In this document: positions 48,264-57,000 of the stretch, piece by piece
Numbering within the stretch: the stretch's first letter is position 1
Layout: each line of letters begins with the position of its first letter
Source of the DNA: Endosaccharibacter trunci
Lineage (GTDB): Bacteria; Pseudomonadota; Alphaproteobacteria; Acetobacterales; Acetobacteraceae
NCBI GenBank assembly: GCA_024515975.1
Contig: JAMSKV010000001.1
Coordinates: forward strand, 512,895 to 576,894
Direction: 5' to 3'
DNA: 64,000 bases
Made by a program: the position numbers and the translations under genes
Notes under the pieces: generated by a model
Databases searched by the model: none
Seen by the model: only the letters and a program-made list of their open reading frames with translations
Told to the model about the DNA's origin: nothing

Positions 48264-49430
48264 ATGAAGAGCGTTTCCATTCTCGGCAGCACCGGCAGCA
48301 TCGGCACCAGCACGGTGGATCTTCTGTTGCAGGACCCGGATCGCTACCGGGTCGTGGCGCTGGTCGGCGGCGCCAATGTGGCGCTTCTGGCCGAGCAGGC
48401 GACCCGCTTGCGGGCAAGCACGGCCGTGATCGCGGATGACGACAAGCTCCAGGCGCTGCGGGATGCTCTGGCGGGCACGGGGATCCGGGTCGCCGCCGGC
48501 CGTCAGGCGGTGTGCGAGGCGGCAGGCGAGCCGGCGGACTGGACCATGGCGGCGATCACCGGCGCCGCCGGACTGGCACCGACGCTGGAATCGGTGCGCG
48601 GCGGACGGGTCGTTGCCCTGGCCAACAAGGAGGCCCTGGTATCCGCGGGCGACGTGATGCTGCGCGCCGTGGCCGATGCCGGCGCCACGCTCCTGCCGGT
48701 GGATTCCGAGCACAATGCCGTGTTCCAGGCGATGGCCGACCGCCAGACGGCTCAGGTGGAGAAGATCGTTCTGACCGCGTCGGGCGGTCCGTTCCGTAAC
48801 AGCACCCTGGAAGAGATGGAACGCGCCGGGCCGGAACAGGCTTTGCGCCACCCGGTCTGGTCCATGGGGGCCAAGATCTCCATCGATTCGGCGTCCATGT
48901 TCAATAAGGGTCTCGAGGTGATCGAGGCGGCGCGCATCTTTGCGCTTTCCGAAGACCGCATCGACGTGCTGGTCCATCCGCAATCGGTGGTGCACGGCAT
49001 GGTGCAGTACGCCGACGGTTCGGTTCTGGCGCAGCTTGGCGCGCCGGACATGCGCATCCCGATCGCCCATGCGCTGGCCTGGCCGGAGCGGATCGCCACC
49101 AGCAGCCCGCGTCTCGACTTGGCGCAGGTGGCGAAGCTCACCTTCGAGGCGCCCGATCCGGTGCGGTTTCCGGCCCTGCGCCTCGCGCGGACAGCCCTGC
49201 GCGATGGCGGCGCGGCGCCCGCTATCCTGTCCGCCGCCAACGAGGTGGCGGTAGAGGCATTCCTGAAGCGGCGCATCGGCTTCCTGGGCATTGCCCGGCT
49301 GGTGGAGGCGGTGATGCTGCGGATCGGCGCGCAGACGGCGGATACGCTCGAGTCCGTGCTGCACTGGGATGCGGAAGCGCGTCGCATCGCGGAGGGCGAG
49401 ATCGGCGCGGCAGGGGTTCGCGCCGCCTGA
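48264..49430 (+). CDS. dxr: 1-deoxy-D-xylulose 5-phosphate reductoisomerase
   Basis: Second enzyme of the MEP isoprenoid pathway, using NADPH. The 388-residue protein has ILGSTGSIGTSTVDLL, ALANKEALVSAG, LPVDSEHNAVFQ (metal ligands), TASGGPFR and SMGAKISIDSASMFNKGLE. ATG at 48264. In many relatives rseP follows directly; here a toxin-antitoxin pair intervenes. Confidence 0.98.
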   Translation: MKSVSILGSTGSIGTSTVDLLLQDPDRYRVVALVGGANVALLAEQATRLRASTAVIADDDKLQALRDALAGTGIRVAAGRQAVCEAAGEPADWTMAAITGAAGLAPTLESVRGGRVVALANKEALVSAGDVMLRAVADAGATLLPVDSEHNAVFQAMADRQTAQVEKIVLTASGGPFRNSTLEEMERAGPEQALRHPVWSMGAKISIDSASMFNKGLEVIEAARIFALSEDRIDVLVHPQSVVHGMVQYADGSVLAQLGAPDMRIPIAHALAWPERIATSSPRLDLAQVAKLTFEAPDPVRFPALRLARTALRDGGAAPAILSAANEVAVEAFLKRRIGFLGIARLVEAVMLRIGAQTADTLESVLHWDAEARRIAEGEIGAAGVRAA

Positions 49431-49432
49431 GC

Positions 49433-49462
49433 TTGTTTTTCCCGCTCGAATGAGCATATGAT
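49433..49462 (+). promoter_or_regulatory. Promoter of the RES-Xre operon
   Basis: A -35 TTGTTT (49433-49438), an 18-base spacer and a -10 TATGAT (49457-49462), with the antitoxin ATG 22 bases further. The -10 box sits exactly in the centre of the inverted repeat listed next, so it is expected to be under repressor control. Confidence 0.65.
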
Positions 49463-49471
49463 TTGCTCATT
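49449..49471. promoter_or_regulatory. Inverted-repeat operator over the -10 box of the RES-Xre operon
   Basis: Perfect 8-base arms AATGAGCA (49449-49456) and TGCTCATT (49464-49471) separated by seven bases that contain the -10 element. Right before the ribosome site (ggag, 49472-49475). Autorepression by the Xre antitoxin is the likely role, as known in other RES-Xre modules. Confidence 0.75.
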
Positions 49472-49483
49472 GGAGCAGAAACG

Positions 49484-49960
49484 ATGTCTCATTCCTCGTC
49501 GGAACTGGTTCGTCATGCCCCAGCGCGACAGGCTCCCGTTCATGCCAGCTTCTTCCGCGCCGACCCGGTGGACCGGATCGCGCTGATCAAGGCCGGGATC
49601 CTGGCCTCCGAGGCCAAGATCGTGATCGGCTATGTGTCGGACAACCAGGGCGAGGCGCTGCGGGCGCTCGACATCGCCCCGGCGACGCTGAACCGCAAGA
49701 TCAAGAGCCGGGAGAGGCTCGCCTCCGCCGAGAGCGAGCGTGTCCTGGGCGTGGCCAGGCTGCTGGGGCAGGTGCAGGCGATGGTGGAGGAGGCGGGCGA
49801 GCCGCAGGGGTTCGACGCCGGGCGTTGGCTGCAGCATTGGCTGGGCGAGCCTCTGCCCGCCTTGGGCAACCGTCGCCCGCGCGACCTGCTCGACACGATC
49901 GAGGGGCAATCCCTGGTGTCCGCCACCCTGGCCCGGATCGGCAGCGGCGCCTACGTGTGA
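49484..49960 (+). CDS. Xre/MbcA/ParS-type antitoxin of a RES toxin
   Basis: A 158-residue antitoxin. N-terminal helical DNA-binding part (about 25-85, VDRIALIKAGILAS ... ALDIAPATLNRKIKSRERL) and C-terminal DUF2384 toxin-binding domain (SERVLGVARLLGQVQAMV ... GEPLPALGNRRPRDLLDTIEG). It neutralises the RES toxin encoded next and probably represses the operon. ATG at 49484 after a ggag site; its stop overlaps the toxin start (GTGA). Confidence 0.93.
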   Translation: MSHSSSELVRHAPARQAPVHASFFRADPVDRIALIKAGILASEAKIVIGYVSDNQGEALRALDIAPATLNRKIKSRERLASAESERVLGVARLLGQVQAMVEEAGEPQGFDAGRWLQHWLGEPLPALGNRRPRDLLDTIEGQSLVSATLARIGSGAYV

Positions 49961-50448
49961 GCCGGATCGCGTTCCGGATCGCCACCGACGCGCGCACCTA
50001 TCCCGCAGACGATCTGAGCGGTGCCGGCGCGGAGCGCACCGGCGGGCGCTGGAACGAGCCGGGCGTCGCCGTTGTCTATGCTTCGGAGAGCCGCGCGCTC
50101 GCCTGCCTGGAGACGATCGTCCATCTGGGAGCGTCGGCCCTGCCGCTGAACCGTTATCTGGTCGAGATCATGCTGCCGGACCGGGTCTGGGCGGCGCGGG
50201 AGGAGCAGGATGCGGCCTCGCTGCCGGTGGGCTGGGACGCCGACCCCGCCAGCCTGACTAGCATCGGTTTCGGCACCGCGTGGCTGCGCGCCGGGCGTTC
50301 GCCGCTCCTGTGCGTGCCTTCGGCGATCGTGCCGGAGGAGCGCAACCTGCTGCTGAACCCGGCGCACCCGCTCATGCAGGGCGTGGTCGCCCGCAAGCGC
50401 CGGCGCTGGTCCTACGATTCCAGGCTTGTCGCGCCCTCCGGGCGATGA
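49957..50448 (+). CDS. RES-domain toxin
   Basis: A 163-residue RES toxin. RES enzymes degrade NAD+ or modify proteins with ADP-ribose from NAD+. Family residues visible: Arg in FRIATDARTY, GAGAERTGGRWNEPG, VVYASESRALACLETIVHL with the conserved Glu, and the C-terminal FGTAWLRAGRSPLL...LNPAHP. GTG start at 49957 shares bases with the antitoxin stop, so the two are co-translated, antitoxin first, as in known modules. Confidence 0.92.
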   Translation: MSRIAFRIATDARTYPADDLSGAGAERTGGRWNEPGVAVVYASESRALACLETIVHLGASALPLNRYLVEIMLPDRVWAAREEQDAASLPVGWDADPASLTSIGFGTAWLRAGRSPLLCVPSAIVPEERNLLLNPAHPLMQGVVARKRRRWSYDSRLVAPSGR

Positions 50449-50559
50449 CGCGCGCAACTGCCCTGGAACAGGAGGGGCGGGCGGCGTAGCGTGTCGGCGC
50501 CGATGGGCCGGGATCCGCGTGTTCCGGTGCCATGGCGCGGTTCAAGGAAGCCTGTTTCG

Positions 50560-51681
50560 ATGCCCGATCTGCTCCGGACGATCCTTTCCGCCGCCCTGGT
50601 TCTGGGCGTGCTGGTCTTCGTGCATGAGCTCGGCCACTACCTCGCCGCACGCTGGCGCGGCGTGCATGTCGAGGTGTTCTCGATCGGCTTCGGCAAGCCG
50701 TTGCTGCGCTGGCGCGACCGTGTCGGAACCGAATGGCGCGTCTGCGCTCTGCCGATCGGCGGATATGTGAAGCCGCACGGGTTCGAGGGGCCGGACGAAG
50801 CGAGTCTCGAGATCCGCGCCGCATGGCTGCCCGGGCGCACCTTCCACGACAAGCCGGTGCTCAGTCGGGCGATCGTGATCGCCGCGGGGCCGGTCTTCAA
50901 TTTCCTTCTCGCGATCCTCCTGTTCGCCGCCGTGTTCGCGATCAGCGGGCGTCCGGCGGATCAGGCCGACATCGCCGCTCTGCCGCCGGTGGTGGGCGAC
51001 GTCCTGCCGGGCGGCCCGGCGGCGAAGGCCGGCCTCGTCGCGGGCGACCGCATCACCAGCGTGGACGGGGCGGTCATCGCGAATTTCGGCAATCTGCAGC
51101 GCCTGGTGGCCGTTAGCCCCGGTCGGACGGTGGAGCTGCAGGTCTCCCGCGGCGATGCGCGACGCGATCTGACGGCGACGCTGGGTTCGGTGGAACGAGG
51201 CGATGAGCGCGTGGGGCAGCTCGGCATCGTCGCGCAGCCGCCGCCGCCCAGGCGCGTCGGACCGCTGGAGGCGCTGGTATTCGCCACGCGCTATACCTGG
51301 ATGGTGATGCAAGGCTGGGTGTCCGGCCTATGGCAGATGCTGACCGGCAACGTGCCGATGTCGCAATTCGGCGGCACGCTGCGGATCGCCCAGATGTCGG
51401 GCAAGTTCGCCGCCGACGGCGCCACCAGCCTCGTCAGCTTCATGGCTGTGCTGAGCATCAATCTCGGCATGGTCAACCTGCTGCCGATCCCGGTGCTGGA
51501 TGGGGGCAGGCTGGTGTTCTACGCGATCGAGGCACTCCGCGGCCGTCCGGTGTCGCGCGGCGTGCAGGAGATCGGCTTCCGTGCGGGCTTCGCCGTGATC
51601 GCCACCGTGTTCCTGTTTGCCACCCTGAACGACCTGACCCAGTTCGGACTGTTCGTCTGGCTGAGGCACGTGGTGGGTTGA
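50560..51681 (+). CDS. rseP: Site-2 metalloprotease RseP
   Basis: Inner-membrane zinc protease that cuts membrane-embedded substrates such as anti-sigma factors and leftover signal peptides. The 373-residue product has the zinc motif HELGH (His22, Glu23, His26), a PDZ domain (PGGPAAKAGLVAGDRITSVDG) and the C-terminal LLPIPVLDGGRLVFY. ATG at 50560 with aaggaag upstream; a longer start at 50491 lacks support. Precedes bamA as usual. Confidence 0.96.
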   Translation: MPDLLRTILSAALVLGVLVFVHELGHYLAARWRGVHVEVFSIGFGKPLLRWRDRVGTEWRVCALPIGGYVKPHGFEGPDEASLEIRAAWLPGRTFHDKPVLSRAIVIAAGPVFNFLLAILLFAAVFAISGRPADQADIAALPPVVGDVLPGGPAAKAGLVAGDRITSVDGAVIANFGNLQRLVAVSPGRTVELQVSRGDARRDLTATLGSVERGDERVGQLGIVAQPPPPRRVGPLEALVFATRYTWMVMQGWVSGLWQMLTGNVPMSQFGGTLRIAQMSGKFAADGATSLVSFMAVLSINLGMVNLLPIPVLDGGRLVFYAIEALRGRPVSRGVQEIGFRAGFAVIATVFLFATLNDLTQFGLFVWLRHVVG

Positions 51682-51849
51682 GCCGAGCGGTTTCCCCGGG
51701 CGGTTTCGTTCCGGGGCAGGCCCGTGCCGCTTGCGTTGTACTCTGTTATTCGGGTAGCTCCCCGATCACGGGTGGTCCGAAACGGTTCCCGGTCGCGGGA
51801 CGTCTTCGCGATACACGAAAGCGAGCGGCGATCCCCCGTCGGGGAGAGC

Positions 51850-54312
51850 GTGTCTGGGGGATGGGTCGTCTTGTCCGGTAAACGTTCAGCTCTGCTCGCC
51901 TCGGCTTGCCTGCTTCCTTTCGCCGCCGTCGGCCACGCTGTCGCGCAAGGCCCAGCCTCGGGCGCGGCCCAGGCTCCGTCCGCTCAGGCGGCGGCGCGCG
52001 CCGCGCATAATCGCGCCGCTCGGGCGCGTCCCGTCGTCGATCGCCAGGCGACTGGCGGGACGATCCAGTCGATCAAGGTCGAGGGCAATGAGCGAATCGA
52101 GACGGGCACCATCCTGTCCTATCTCGTGGTCCAGGCCGGCCAGCCCTTCAGCCAGGAGGAGCTCGACCGCTCGCTGAAGACTCTCTACGCGACCGGGCTG
52201 TTCCGCGACGTCACGCTGCACCGCGACGGCGATACGCTGGTGGTGGTCGTGAAGGAGAATCCGATCGTCAACCGCATCTCCTTCGAGGGGAACCATGCGG
52301 CCAAGGACGAGGATATCCGCAAGGAGATCGAGCTTCGCCCGCGCGCGGTCTACACGCCGGAAATGGCCAGCCGCGACCGGCAGAAGATCCTCGACCTCTA
52401 TGCCCAGAAAGGCCGCTACGACGTCACGGTGACGCCGCAGATCATCCGTCTTTCGCATAACCGCGTCGATGTCATTTTCCAGATCACCGAGGGTGAGCTG
52501 ACGCTGATCCGCAAGATCTCGTTCGTCGGCAACAAGGCGTTCAGCGAGGGCCGGCTGGCTCAGGTGGTGACCTCCAAGGAGACCGCCTGGTACCGGTTCT
52601 TCTCCTCGTCCGACGAGTACAACCCGGATCGCGTGAAATACGACGCCGAGCTGCTGCGCCGGTTCTATCTCCGTAACGGCTATGTCGATTTCAGCGTGAC
52701 CGACGCCACGGCCGAGCTGTCGCCGGACCGCAAGTCGTTCTACATCACCTTCACCCTGAACGAGGGGCCGCGCTATCGCATCGGCCATATCGAGGTGAAG
52801 TCGTCTCTGCGTCACGTGACCAGCGACAGCCTGAAGCAGTACATCCCGATCTACGAACATCAGTGGTACGACGGCGACGACATCCAGCGCGTTTCCGACA
52901 ATCTCCAGACCCGCCTCCAGGCGACCGGGTCGCCATTCGCCCTGGTGCGTCCGGAGATCGCGCGCAACACCGACAACCACACCGTGGACCTGCTGTTCGA
53001 TGTCTCGGAAGGCCCGCGCGTCTATGTCGATCGTATCGACATCGCCGGCAACACCATCACCCAGGACCGCGTGATCCGCAGGCAGTTCGGCTTTGCCGAA
53101 GGCGACCCGTTCACCGCGGGCGAGCAGCGCCGCGCCAAGCAGAGCCTCCAGGATCTGGGCTTCTTCAATACGGTGAACGTCGATACGGCGCCGGGCTCCG
53201 CGCCCGACCGCGTCAACGTCAATGCCGGCATCACCGAGAAGCCGACCGGTCAGATCACCCTGGGCGGCGGCTATTCGACCGATGCCGGCGTGCTCGGCAA
53301 CGCGGGCATCCGGCAGAGCAACCTGGTCGGCTCCGGCATCGACGCCAGCCTGAGCGGAACCATCGCGCAGTACGAGAACCAGGTCGATCTGTCGGTCACC
53401 GACCCGTATTTCCTGGGCCGGAACATGGTCGCCGGCATCGATTTGTTCAACATCCAGACCACCGGCAACAGTTCGTCGATCCAGAACTACTACGAGACCC
53501 GGGTCGGCGGCACGGCGCGCATCGGCTACGCGTTCAACCGTTACCTGTCGCAGTCCTGGAACTACACCATCACCGATCGCGACGTGTCGAACGTCTATAC
53601 GGCCGCGTCGCTCTATGTTCAGGCCGAGCATGGCTGGTCGCTGCTGTCGCAGATCGGCACCACGATCGCCTATGACCGCCGCGACAGCCGTGTGACGCCG
53701 CATACCGGCTTCCTGGTGACGACCGGCGTCGACGTGGCGGGCCTGGGTGGAAACTCGAAATACGTGCGCGGCAAGATCGACGGGTCGTACTACATCCCGC
53801 TCGACTACCTCACGGGCAACCATGACTGGTCCATCTCCATCAAGGCAGGCACGGGCTACCTGGTGGATTACGATCACGGCCGTCAGAGCATCGTCGACAA
53901 CTTCTATCTCGGTGGCGACAATCTGCGCGGCTTCTACGATGGCGGCGTCGGCCCCTATTCCAAGGCGACCAGCCTGCATCCGGCGCAGGACGCGCTGGGC
54001 GGCCGCTTCATCTATACGCAAAGCACGCAGCTCAACTTCCCGCTTCCGGTTGGGCCCGATCTCGGCCTGACCGGACGCTATTTCGTCGATATCGGCGGCC
54101 TGTCCGGTTCGCGCGTGCTGCCCACCAATCCGAAGCTCGATCCGCAGCAGGCGATCCTGGGCGACAACCTTCGCCCGCGCGTCGGCACCGGCGTCGGCGT
54201 ATCCTGGAAAAGCCCGTTCGGCCTGATCAACGTCGATCTGGGTATCCCCGTGGTCAAGCAGAACAGCGACAAGCAACAGGTCTTCCGCTTCGGCTTCGGC
54301 TCGCAATTCTGA
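51850..54312 (+). CDS. bamA: Outer membrane protein assembly factor BamA
   Basis: Central outer-membrane insertase for beta-barrel proteins. The product has a signal peptide (SGKRSALLASACLLPFAAVG, cleaved near AVAQ), an Ala-rich linker, five POTRA domains (IQSIKVEGNERIE onward, to about residue 420) and a C-terminal 16-strand barrel with YFLGGDNLRGF-type lid motif (NFYLGGDNLRGFYDGGVGP) and a final Phe (FRFGFGSQF). No ATG fits; GTG at 51850 or TTG at 51871 are the best starts, and a GTG at 51724 would add 42 non-conserved residues. Confidence 0.95.
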   Translation: MSGGWVVLSGKRSALLASACLLPFAAVGHAVAQGPASGAAQAPSAQAAARAAHNRAARARPVVDRQATGGTIQSIKVEGNERIETGTILSYLVVQAGQPFSQEELDRSLKTLYATGLFRDVTLHRDGDTLVVVVKENPIVNRISFEGNHAAKDEDIRKEIELRPRAVYTPEMASRDRQKILDLYAQKGRYDVTVTPQIIRLSHNRVDVIFQITEGELTLIRKISFVGNKAFSEGRLAQVVTSKETAWYRFFSSSDEYNPDRVKYDAELLRRFYLRNGYVDFSVTDATAELSPDRKSFYITFTLNEGPRYRIGHIEVKSSLRHVTSDSLKQYIPIYEHQWYDGDDIQRVSDNLQTRLQATGSPFALVRPEIARNTDNHTVDLLFDVSEGPRVYVDRIDIAGNTITQDRVIRRQFGFAEGDPFTAGEQRRAKQSLQDLGFFNTVNVDTAPGSAPDRVNVNAGITEKPTGQITLGGGYSTDAGVLGNAGIRQSNLVGSGIDASLSGTIAQYENQVDLSVTDPYFLGRNMVAGIDLFNIQTTGNSSSIQNYYETRVGGTARIGYAFNRYLSQSWNYTITDRDVSNVYTAASLYVQAEHGWSLLSQIGTTIAYDRRDSRVTPHTGFLVTTGVDVAGLGGNSKYVRGKIDGSYYIPLDYLTGNHDWSISIKAGTGYLVDYDHGRQSIVDNFYLGGDNLRGFYDGGVGPYSKATSLHPAQDALGGRFIYTQSTQLNFPLPVGPDLGLTGRYFVDIGGLSGSRVLPTNPKLDPQQAILGDNLRPRVGTGVGVSWKSPFGLINVDLGIPVVKQNSDKQQVFRFGFGSQF

Positions 54313-54319
54313 GGTGATG

Positions 54320-55228
54320 ATGTCCCGTTCCACCCGCGTCGCGCTGGTCGCGGGGCTTCTGCTCGCGCAGGGCCCGATCGCGTCGCTGACTGTCGCCCAT
54401 GCCCAGCAGGGCGGCTACTTCATGCCGAAGAGCGCGCAGCCTGCGGCCGAGCCGGCGCATCGGCGCGCGCCCGAGTCTCACGCGCAGCGCAGCGCGGCAC
54501 CGGCGCCCGTGCCGGCGCAGATCGTTCCCGACAGCCCGGCGCCCGACGATGGCGGCGCCGGCCCGCAGGCGCAGCCGGTCCTGCCGCTGCCGCCCGTGCC
54601 GAACCAGGCCGAGCTGCCGAAGGGCGCCGCCCCGCCGGCGCCGGTGATCGGCGTCATCTCCGTGCCGGAAGTGATGCACGAATCCCAGGCCGGCCAGCAG
54701 GTCGAGAGCGTGCTGGGCGCACGTCGCGACAAGCTGAGTCAGGACGCGCAGAAGGAGCAGGCGGCCTGGCGCGACACCGAGAAGCAGATCCAGGAGCAGG
54801 TGAAGGGCGGGCTGAGCCAGGCCCAGGCCCAGGCCAAGGTCCGCGCCCTGCAGCTTCGTGCCCAGAACGCGCAGAAGGAGTTCCGCGACCGCAACCGCAT
54901 CATCCAGGAAGCGGCTCAGGTGGCGATCGGACAGATCGAGCGTGAACTGGTGCAGGTGATCAAGCAGGTCGCCGCCTCGCGCGGCATGAACCTCGTTCTG
55001 CATCGCGAGCAGGTGGCGCTGAACTTCCCGGACTTTGACATCACCGCCCAGGTGATCTCGCAACTGAACGCGACGCTGCCTTCCGTGTTCATTCCCGCCG
55101 ACGGCGTGGACCCGGAAGTGCTGGCCAAGAGCGGCACCTATCCGACCACGGCCAATCCGGGCCCGGCGCCCAATACCGTTCCGGTGGCCGCTCCGGTTCC
55201 GCCGCAGGCCGCGCCGGAGAAGAAGTAA
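54320..55228 (+). CDS. skp: OmpH/Skp-family periplasmic chaperone
   Basis: Holds unfolded outer-membrane proteins on the way to BamA. The 302-residue product has a signal peptide (MSRSTRVALVAGLLLAQGPI), a long Pro/Ala-rich insert (about 25-110) not found in E. coli Skp, then the OmpH core (VIGVISVPEVMHESQAGQQV), a Gln/Glu-rich coiled coil (about 150-215) and a Pro/Ala tail. Starts could be 54317 or 54320; the latter fits the gagg site. Co-transcribed with bamA and lpxD. Confidence 0.9.
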   Translation: MSRSTRVALVAGLLLAQGPIASLTVAHAQQGGYFMPKSAQPAAEPAHRRAPESHAQRSAAPAPVPAQIVPDSPAPDDGGAGPQAQPVLPLPPVPNQAELPKGAAPPAPVIGVISVPEVMHESQAGQQVESVLGARRDKLSQDAQKEQAAWRDTEKQIQEQVKGGLSQAQAQAKVRALQLRAQNAQKEFRDRNRIIQEAAQVAIGQIERELVQVIKQVAASRGMNLVLHREQVALNFPDFDITAQVISQLNATLPSVFIPADGVDPEVLAKSGTYPTTANPGPAPNTVPVAAPVPPQAAPEKK

Positions 55229-55249
55229 GCGGGAGGCGGAAGCAAACTC

Positions 55250-56371
55250 ATGTCCTCCGCCCAGGCGCAGGGCGTTTCCGGACCGGGAGACGCGCGGTTC
55301 TTTTCCCGGTCCGGCCCGCACACGATCGGCGCGATCGCCGCTCATATCGGGGCGGCGCTTCGTCCCCCCGCCGCGGGCGGCGAAGACGCCGCCACGGTTC
55401 TTCTGGCGTCCGTCGCGCCGCTGCAAGGGGCGGGCGCGGATCAGCTAAGTTTTCTCGACAACCGGCGCTATCTGCCGCTGCTTTCTGAAACGGGCGCCGG
55501 CGCGGTCATCGTGTCGCCGGCCTTCGCTGACAAGGTTCCATCGGGGACGGCGGCGCTGGTGACCAGCGACCCGTATCTCGCCTGGGCGCGTGCCGCCGCC
55601 TTGTTCCATCCGAAAGACGCGGCGCGGCCTGGGATCCACCCCACCGCGCATATCGAGGACGGGGCATTCGTCGATCCGGCCGCCGAGATCGGACCGTTCG
55701 TGCTGATCGGCAAGGGCGCCGAGATCGGCGCGCGCTGCATCGTTTCCGGCCATGCCGCGATCGGCGCCGGCGTGGTGCTGGGTGAGGATTGCCGCATCGG
55801 CAGCCACGTGACCGTCAGCCATGCCATTCTGGGCGCGCGGGTGACGCTGCATCCGGGCGCGCGCATTGGCCAGGAAGGCTTCGGCTTCGCGGTCGGGCCG
55901 GCCGGATTCGAGACGGTGCCGCAGCTGGGCCGGGTCCTGCTGGGCGATGACGTGGAGGTCGGCGCCAACGCAACGATCGACCGCGGTTCTTCGCAGGATA
56001 CGGTGATCGGCGCCGGCTCGCGCCTCGACAATCTGGTGCAGATCGGGCACAACGTCCGTCTTGGCCGGTGCTGCATCATCGTGGCGCAGGCTGGGATTTC
56101 GGGCTCCACCGAGCTCGAGGATTTCGTAACGATCGCAGCGCAAGCGGGACTGATCGGCCATATCCGCATCGGACGGAAGGCCAGGGTCGGCGCGCAATGC
56201 GGCGTCATGGCCGACGTGGAAGCGGGCTCCGATGTGATCGGCAGCCCGGCCATGCCGTTCCGCGAGTTCTTCCGCAACGTCGCCACCTTGAGGAGGCTGT
56301 CGAAGCGGCCGGCTCCCGCGGGCGCAGGCGATAGCCCGAGCGGTCCGGGTGGTGGCGAGCAACGGGACTGA
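55250..56371 (+). CDS. lpxD: UDP-3-O-acylglucosamine N-acyltransferase
   Basis: Third step of lipid A synthesis: adds the N-linked hydroxyacyl chain from acyl-ACP. The 373-residue protein has the N-terminal uridine-binding domain (LSFLDNRRYLP), a left-handed beta-helix of hexapeptide repeats (about 125-320) and the catalytic His in LVQIGHNVRLG, then a short helical tail. Between skp and fabZ, the conserved order. Confidence 0.97.
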   Translation: MSSAQAQGVSGPGDARFFSRSGPHTIGAIAAHIGAALRPPAAGGEDAATVLLASVAPLQGAGADQLSFLDNRRYLPLLSETGAGAVIVSPAFADKVPSGTAALVTSDPYLAWARAAALFHPKDAARPGIHPTAHIEDGAFVDPAAEIGPFVLIGKGAEIGARCIVSGHAAIGAGVVLGEDCRIGSHVTVSHAILGARVTLHPGARIGQEGFGFAVGPAGFETVPQLGRVLLGDDVEVGANATIDRGSSQDTVIGAGSRLDNLVQIGHNVRLGRCCIIVAQAGISGSTELEDFVTIAAQAGLIGHIRIGRKARVGAQCGVMADVEAGSDVIGSPAMPFREFFRNVATLRRLSKRPAPAGAGDSPSGPGGGEQRD

Positions 56372-56377
56372 AGGCCG

Positions 56378-56896
56378 ATGGACGGAACAACTGAAAAAGA
56401 GAGCGTCGGGTCGGCTCCGGCGACCGGCGGCGTGCCGGCTGAGATTGCGGGCGGCGGCGGCGAGACGGTCGACATCCTGCGCATCATGGCGGCGATCCCG
56501 CACCGCTATCCGTTTTTGATGATCGACCGGATGGTCGAGGTCGTGTTGGGCGAGAGTGCCGTCGGCATCAAGAACGTCACGGTCAACGAACCGTTCTTTC
56601 AGGGGCATTTCCCGCAACGTCCGGTGATGCCGGGCGTGCTGATCGTGGAAGCCATGGCGCAGACCGCGGCGGCGCTGGTGGTGCTGACCCTTGGCGATAT
56701 GTTCGACGGCAAGCTGGTCTATTTCATGACCATCGAGAACGCCAAGTTCCGCCGCCCGGTCGGGCCCGGCGACCAGCTCCGCATCCATGTGGTCAAGGAA
56801 CGGCAGCGGGGCAACGTGTATAAATTCCGTGGCGTGGCGAAGGTGGATGGCGTGTCCGTCGCCGAGGCAAGCTACGGCGCGATGATCATGAGCTGA
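56378..56896 (+). CDS. fabZ: 3-hydroxyacyl-ACP dehydratase FabZ
   Basis: Dehydrates hydroxyacyl-ACP in fatty acid synthesis, balancing the shared pool used by LpxA and LpxD. The 172-residue hotdog-fold protein has [12 protein letters not shown], catalytic His77 in [14 protein letters not shown] and Glu91 in IVEAMAQTA. The first 25 residues are a non-conserved Gly/Ala-rich extension. Confidence 0.97.
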   Translation: MDGTTEKESVGSAPATGGVPAEIAGGGGETVDILRIMAAIPHRYPFLMIDRMVEVVLGESAVGIKNVTVNEPFFQGHFPQRPVMPGVLIVEAMAQTAAALVVLTLGDMFDGKLVYFMTIENAKFRRPVGPGDQLRIHVVKERQRGNVYKFRGVAKVDGVSVAEASYGAMIMS

Positions 56897-57000
56897 CCGG
56901 AAAACACCGGTAACATTCCTTGTCTTGGCCCCGCTTCCGGCGCGGCCTAGGACAAGCAGCTCATCCCATCCGGCCAGACCGAGCGGAGTTTCCCCGGACC

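Noticed and set aside
51886..54333. 815-codon open frame antisense to bamA
   Set aside because: High-GC codon bias leaves antisense frames open; the product is Asp/Arg/Val-rich with no family resemblance, while the plus strand encodes all BamA domains.
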